Shown here piece after piece: positions 7,888 to 11,576 of a DNA stretch of 11,576 bases (within the stretch, counting starts at the first letter, position 1; each line of letters opens with the position of its first letter). The position numbers were made by a program, and so were the translations under genes. The DNA comes from JBOFDP01 sp051647125 (GTDB lineage: Bacteria > Bacteroidota > Bacteroidia > Chitinophagales > Chitinophagaceae). The notes beneath the pieces were generated by a model that worked only from the letters and a program-made list of their open reading frames with translations, had not been told where the DNA came from and did no database searches. The stretch covers positions 1 to 11,576 of the forward strand of contig JBOFDP010000081.1 in the NCBI GenBank assembly GCA_051647125.1, read 5' to 3'.

Positions 7888-8058
7888 CTAATTCTTTTTT
7901 CCTAACTTAGATATTTTTCTATCTACATAAAATACATATCCTAACAGACCTATTAGGATAATCAGAATAACCATAAATACTACATTGATATTAGAGTTTT
8001 CTTTTGGGGCTTGTTCAATACTATTTTTAGCTTGTAATAAGGTTTGTAATAATAACAT
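7888..8058 (-). CDS. CcmD-like small membrane protein
   Basis: A 56-aa frame from ATG 8056-8058 to TAG 7888-7890. The N-terminal stretch MLLLQTLLQAKNSIEQAPKE is followed by a single membrane segment, about residues 24-44 (INVVFMVILIILIGLLGYVF). The C-terminus YVDRKISKLGKKN is basic. Bacteroidota CcmD-family proteins have the same plan: one helix, then a DRK-x-x-x-L basic tail. CcmD is a small accessory of the haem-handling CcmC/CcsA machinery for cytochrome c maturation. No cytochrome maturation gene lies beside it in this window, so the partner would be elsewhere. It is the first gene of the leftward run, 18 nt before the glycosylase. The frame and topology are clear. The family assignment is by pattern only and could be wrong for so short a protein. 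Confidence 0.68.
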   Translation of the reverse strand: MLLLQTLLQAKNSIEQAPKENSNINVVFMVILIILIGLLGYVFYVDRKISKLGKKN

Positions 8059-8171
8059 ATACTTTGTTTTTTATAGCTGTATCTAAATTTATATAAATAG
8101 TATCTTTAGGAAGGAAAAGGAGTTCGTTATAATCCCACCTAACTTTTAGTTTCTACTCTCAATAAACTTAA

Positions 8172-8188
8172 ATGATATTTAATATCAT
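8172..8188. promoter_or_regulatory. Perfect 17-bp dyad, operator-like
   Basis: ATGATATT, a central T, then AATATCAT form exact 8-bp arms. The dyad lies just downstream of a leftward -7-like box (8192-8199) and would cover the expected transcription start, a typical repressor position. An AT-rich palindrome of this size can also occur by chance. Confidence 0.35.
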
Positions 8189-8191
8189 AAG

Positions 8192-8199
8192 CAAAGTTA
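8192..8199 (-). promoter_or_regulatory. Candidate -7 box for the ccmD-like/glycosylase/START/lptG run
   Basis: The minus strand reads TAACTTTG, matching TAnnTTTG exactly. It would give a 5' leader of about 130 nt before ATG 8058. No convincing -33 TTTG at 19-21 nt spacing was found. Confidence 0.28.
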
Positions 8200-8349
8200 A
8201 TATAAAATGATTCAATTATTCTTATTTAGGGTATTTTTCCTTCTTCTAACTTAAAGGAAGATATAATAATATGAAGAGGTAATTTCATACGATATTTACA
8301 TGTAGGTAAGGACTCAAAATTTAAGTGCCTATTTCATGTAGAAATCAAT

Positions 8350-8357
8350 TATATTTG
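8350..8357 (+). promoter_or_regulatory. Candidate -7 box for the isomerase/manC run
   Basis: TATATTTG matches TAnnTTTG exactly and lies 14 nt before the isomerase ATG, so the leader would be only a few nucleotides. No clear -33 element is visible. Confidence 0.33.
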
Positions 8358-8371
8358 CTTAAATTTTTATC

Positions 8372-9355
8372 ATGAATACCAATCAAATTTTATCTTGTGG
8401 CCAAAGAACTATACGAATAGAAAAAGAAGGGTTAGAATTACTACATGATAGTTTGAACGAACAATTTGTTTTGGCGGTGCAATCAATAGCTAAGTGTAAG
8501 GGAAGGGTTGTAGTAAGTGGTATTGGGAAGAGTGCCTATATTGCTAAAAAAATAGTTGCTACATTAAACTCTACGGGAACATTAGCTTTGTATATGCATG
8601 CTGCCGAAGCTCTTCATGGTGATTTAGGTATGATAACGCAAGAAGATGTTATAATGGTTTTAAGTAAGGGGGGTGAAGGTACTGAGATAAAAGTGTGGAT
8701 ACCTTTATTAAAACATCGTAATATTAAAATTATAGGAATTACTTCCAAAGAGCATTCTTTTTTAGCAAGGCACTCTGATGCTTGTATTATTACGCCTACT
8801 TATAGAGAAGATGAGCTATTAAATATTGTACCTACTACAAGTACTACACAACAGATGGCAATAGGAGATGCTATAGCTGTTTGTTTAATGTATATGAAAA
8901 ATTTTAATCAAGAAAATTTTGCTTCTTTTCATCCAGGAGGATCGTTAGGAAGGCAATTGTTACTTAGGGCGAAAGATTTATATCCTAAGCATGGAAAGCC
9001 TCAAATACAGAAAAACACATCGTTAAAAGATATTATTTATGCAATTTCAAAGTATCGTGTGGGAGCAATAGCCGTAATTAGTGATGAGGGACAAGTCATT
9101 GGTATTATTGCTGACGGTGATTTAAGAAGAATGATGCAACAAGAAAATCATAATTGGGAAAATTTAACAGCAGAAGATATTATGACCAAAAAACCGAAAA
9201 CTATTGAAGAAGATTGTCTCGCTGTAGAGGCTTTGCAAATAATGGAAAAATATAAAATTACACAACTTCCCGTGGTAGGAAAAGAGAATCGGTTTTTAGG
9301 AATGATTCATTTACATGATTTAATAGAAGTAGGATTAATGAACGATAAATTATAA
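8372..9355 (+). CDS. KpsF/GutQ-family arabinose-5-phosphate isomerase (SIS + two CBS domains)
   Basis: This 327-aa protein should interconvert ribulose-5-phosphate and arabinose-5-phosphate, the first committed step toward Kdo for lipopolysaccharide. The SIS domain spans about 35-180: VVVSGIGKSAYIAKKI (46-61), HAAEALHGDLGMI (76-88) with the conserved His and Glu residues, TSTTQQMAIGDAIAV (156-170) and FHPGGSLGRQL (186-196). Two CBS repeats follow, about 205-262 (ending IGIIADGDLRR) and 268-325 (IMTKKPKTIEE to FLGMIHLHDLIE). One oddity is that the phosphate-binding loop, usually SKSGNTPE or SxSGET, reads SKGGEGTE at 98-105. Start ATG 8372 follows a -7-like box closely. The manC-type gene begins 11 nt after the stop, so they are likely co-transcribed and both feed cell-surface glycans. 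Confidence 0.93.
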   Translation: MNTNQILSCGQRTIRIEKEGLELLHDSLNEQFVLAVQSIAKCKGRVVVSGIGKSAYIAKKIVATLNSTGTLALYMHAAEALHGDLGMITQEDVIMVLSKGGEGTEIKVWIPLLKHRNIKIIGITSKEHSFLARHSDACIITPTYREDELLNIVPTTSTTQQMAIGDAIAVCLMYMKNFNQENFASFHPGGSLGRQLLLRAKDLYPKHGKPQIQKNTSLKDIIYAISKYRVGAIAVISDEGQVIGIIADGDLRRMMQQENHNWENLTAEDIMTKKPKTIEEDCLAVEALQIMEKYKITQLPVVGKENRFLGMIHLHDLIEVGLMNDKL

Positions 9356-9366
9356 AAAATAACCTT

Positions 9367-10452
9367 ATGAATAAAAATCTTTATATTGCTATTATGGCTG
9401 GAGGTATAGGCACTCGGTTTTGGCCCCAAAGTACAAAAGAGAAGCCTAAACAATTTTTAGATATTTTGGGCGTAGGAAAAACTTTGCTTCAACAGACATT
9501 TACACGTTCTGAAAAACTTTGTCCTATCGAAAATATATTTATTGTTACTTCTCAAAACTATGTTACTTTAGTACAAGAACAACTTCCTCAAATCTCTAAA
9601 GAAAATATTATTGCAGAGCCATTTCGTAAAAATACAGCTCCTTGTATTGCCTATATTGCCTATAAGCTACATTTAAAAAATCCTGAGGCTTTGCTTATTT
9701 GTAAACCTGCTGACCATATTATTTTAGACGAAGATCAATATTGTAAGGTATGTAATGAAGGGGTGGAATTTATTTGTTCTTTTAATGCCTTACTCACGAT
9801 TGGCATTACACCCTACAAGCCTCATACCGGATATGGATATATTCAATATGTGGAAGATAAAAAATTAGGGGTTGCATATCCTGTAAAAACGTTTACAGAA
9901 AAGCCTAATGTTGATTTGGCACAAAAATTCTTAGAGAGTGGGGAATATCTTTGGAATGCAGGGATTTTTATGTGGAAAACAAAAAATATTCTTGATGCTT
10001 TTGAGAAATATATACCTGAAGATTTTCATTTGTTTGTATCTAAAAAAGATTCTTTCAACACTATACAAGAAACACGAGCTATTCAATATATTTATGAGTG
10101 TATTACCAACATTTCTATAGATTATGCTATCTTAGAAAAAGCTAATAATGTTTTTGTAATACCAGCTTCTTTTGGGTGGAATGATATAGGTAGTTGGAGT
10201 AGTGTGTATGATATTTCAGAAAAAGATTCTTTCAAAAATGGAGGTATTAAAGACCACTATATTTTGGTAGATACAAAAGATTCTTTATTTAGTATTCATA
10301 ATAAGGAAAAACTTTTAGTTGTACAAGGTCAAAATAATATGCTTGTTGTAGATACTCCCAATGCGCTTTTGATTTGTAGTAAAGAAAAAGAGCAAGATAT
10401 AAAACTTTATTTAGAAGAAATATCTAAACGCAAGTTAGATAAATATTTATAG
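9367..10452 (+). CDS. manC: Mannose-1-phosphate guanylyltransferase
   Basis: A 361-aa nucleotidyltransferase that makes GDP-mannose from GTP and mannose-1-phosphate in the cytoplasm, for glycan and lipopolysaccharide synthesis. The N-terminal pyrophosphorylase signature is MAGGIGTRFWPQS (10-22) with PKQF (27-30). EPFRKNTAP (84-92), KPADH (113-117), TGYGYI (154-159), FTEKP (176-180), WNAGIF (196-201), IDYAILEKA (251-259) and FGWNDIGSW (269-277) follow in the usual order. There is no C-terminal phosphomannose isomerase (cupin) domain, so this is the short monofunctional form common in Bacteroidota. It lies 11 nt behind the isomerase and probably shares its transcript. It ends with TAG, which shows that TAG is a working stop in this genome. 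The gene symbol is by family rather than by confirmed orthology. Confidence 0.93.
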   Translation: MNKNLYIAIMAGGIGTRFWPQSTKEKPKQFLDILGVGKTLLQQTFTRSEKLCPIENIFIVTSQNYVTLVQEQLPQISKENIIAEPFRKNTAPCIAYIAYKLHLKNPEALLICKPADHIILDEDQYCKVCNEGVEFICSFNALLTIGITPYKPHTGYGYIQYVEDKKLGVAYPVKTFTEKPNVDLAQKFLESGEYLWNAGIFMWKTKNILDAFEKYIPEDFHLFVSKKDSFNTIQETRAIQYIYECITNISIDYAILEKANNVFVIPASFGWNDIGSWSSVYDISEKDSFKNGGIKDHYILVDTKDSLFSIHNKEKLLVVQGQNNMLVVDTPNALLICSKEKEQDIKLYLEEISKRKLDKYL

Positions 10453-10505
10453 CTTATAAAAATATGATTTTAATTAGTTTATTGTACCATAATTATTTAA
10501 CCTAT

Positions 10506-11576
10506 ATGATAAAAAAAATAATATTACTTACCATTATTGTGCTGACCAATTTATTTTGCACAACATCACAATCTCAGCCTATTTCATTAGAAGATATTTA
10601 TAAAAAAAAGCTTTTTCAAGCCGTTCCTATTAAAGGATTTCATTCTATGAAAGAGGGTAGATTTTATGTAGAAACTACAGATAAAGGTATTGTAAAGAAG
10701 GAATTTATTACGGGCCAAGAAGTTGCTATATTAGTATCTGCCGAAAAGGTAGTTGATGAATTAGGAATGGTTTTGCCATTGGAAAAATATCAATTTAGTA
10801 AGGATGAATCTAAAATACTTATTTTTAAAGATACTGAATCTATTTATAGGCGTTCTTCTAAATCTTATGTCTATATTTATGATATAGCTACACAAAAAAC
10901 TTTTACTGTATTTAAGGATAAAATTTTACATGCTACCATATCGCCAGATAATGGTAAAGTGGGCTTTGTGTATAATAATAATTTGTATGTCAGAGACCTA
11001 AGAAAAAATATTTTAGAGCAAATTACTTTTGATGGTAAATTTAATTATATTATTAATGGTAATTGTGATTGGGTATATGAAGAAGAATTTGAATTTACTC
11101 AGGCTTTTTCTTTTAGTAAAGATAGTAAATATATAGCTTATTATAAGTTTAATGAAAGTAATGTAGATAATTATACGTTAACTTACTATCTTAACAATAA
11201 AGAACAGCCCACATGGTATAGCTATAAATATCCTAAAGCAGGAGGGGCAAATTCGGTAATACAAATTCATATCTATAATTTTGAAGATAAGAAAAATGTA
11301 AAGGCGGATATAGGTAAAGATACGAATATTTATGTCCCACGTATTCGATGGACAGAGGCTCCTCACGACTTAGTTATTTATAGATTAAATCGCTTACAAA
11401 ATGAATTGCAACTTTTAAAAATTAATGTTAATTCAGGGACTAGTTCATTGTTATATCAAGAAAAAAATAAATGGTATATTAATATAAATGATGATTTATA
11501 TTTTTTGAAAAATAATAAATATTTTATTATTACCTCTTCACAAAAGGGTTATAAAAATGCTTATCTTTATGATTTA
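10506..11576 (+). CDS. Dipeptidyl-peptidase IV-like S9B serine protease, N-terminal part (runs off the window)
   Basis: ATG 10506-10508 opens 357 codons that continue past the right edge. The first 24 residues (MIKKIILLTIIVLTNLF then CTTSQSQ) form a secretion signal. The Cys at 18 is not preceded by a good lipobox, so export to the periplasm is more likely than lipidation. The rest is the beta-propeller domain of DPP IV-type peptidases. ISLEDIY (26-32) and KYQFSKDESKILIF (94-107) precede the hallmark DWVYEEEF (188-195), whose Glu pair (about 193-194) binds the substrate's free N-terminus in human DPP IV. FSFSKDSKYIAYYKFNES (201-218) and YKYPKAGGANS (240-250) also match. The catalytic alpha/beta-hydrolase half (Ser, Asp, His) would follow outside. 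It lies 53 nt after manC with no obvious own promoter. It releases X-Pro dipeptides for peptide uptake. Confidence 0.9.
   Translation, partial: MIKKIILLTIIVLTNLFCTTSQSQPISLEDIYKKKLFQAVPIKGFHSMKEGRFYVETTDKGIVKKEFITGQEVAILVSAEKVVDELGMVLPLEKYQFSKDESKILIFKDTESIYRRSSKSYVYIYDIATQKTFTVFKDKILHATISPDNGKVGFVYNNNLYVRDLRKNILEQITFDGKFNYIINGNCDWVYEEEFEFTQAFSFSKDSKYIAYYKFNESNVDNYTLTYYLNNKEQPTWYSYKYPKAGGANSVIQIHIYNFEDKKNVKADIGKDTNIYVPRIRWTEAPHDLVIYRLNRLQNELQLLKINVNSGTSSLLYQEKNKWYININDDLYFLKNNKYFIITSSQKGYKNAYLYDL

Larger units (their letters stand above)
8059..8371. other. Divergent promoter region without a gene
   Basis: The 313-bp gap lies between the leftward CcmD-like gene and the rightward isomerase. 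It contains -7-like boxes facing both ways and one 17-bp perfect dyad at 8172-8188. I see no coding frame, tRNA or other structured RNA in it. Confidence 0.65.

Noticed and set aside
9938..10120. Small plus-strand frame inside manC, and a minus-strand frame at 11178-11366 inside the peptidase.
   Set aside because: Both are shadows of well-supported genes.

Overview
The window is strongly AT-rich and looks like a Bacteroidota chromosome. The signs are a Bacteroidota-type START-like protein next to an LptF/LptG permease, a CcmD-like micro-protein, a dipeptidyl-peptidase IV-type S9 protease, a lack of clear Shine-Dalgarno sequences, and several exact matches to the Bacteroidota -7 box TAnnTTTG. 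I cannot name the genus. A Cytophagales-like or host-associated lineage would fit, but that is a guess.

Left region (1-4965, minus strand): a decayed conflict/defence-type operon. Reading from the right, it holds a short helix-turn-helix-like remnant, then a large nuclease-helicase pseudogene, then a large TPR-type protein pseudogene that runs off the left edge. The nuclease-helicase pseudogene has a NERD-like PD-(D/E)xK N-terminus and an SF1-like helicase body with recognisable motifs II, III and V/VI. Frame-by-frame translation of the minus strand reconnects the pieces through many frameshifts and in-frame stops. The two big genes overlapped by 11 nt, as in a translationally coupled pair. 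Lesions are dense in the N-terminal half of the helicase and the C-terminal half of the TPR gene. The roughly 2 kb between them (1233-3216) carries only one stop.

Spacer (4966-5409): no gene. It holds a Bacteroidota-like -7 box in front of the remnant, three perfect 23-bp tandem copies, and a terminator-like hairpin at the end of lptG.

Centre (5410-8058, minus strand): an intact gene run, in transcription order a CcmD-like 56-aa membrane protein, an Aag/Mpg-type 3-methyladenine DNA glycosylase, a START-like protein and an LptF/LptG-family lipopolysaccharide export permease.

Right (8372-11576, plus strand), divergent from the centre: a KpsF/GutQ arabinose-5-phosphate isomerase, a mannose-1-phosphate guanylyltransferase and the N-terminal half of an S9B dipeptidyl peptidase. 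The isomerase (Kdo precursor), the GDP-mannose enzyme and the Lpt permease all serve the outer envelope, so the intact half is mostly cell-surface housekeeping. The unusual part is the decaying nuclease-helicase/TPR module on the left.
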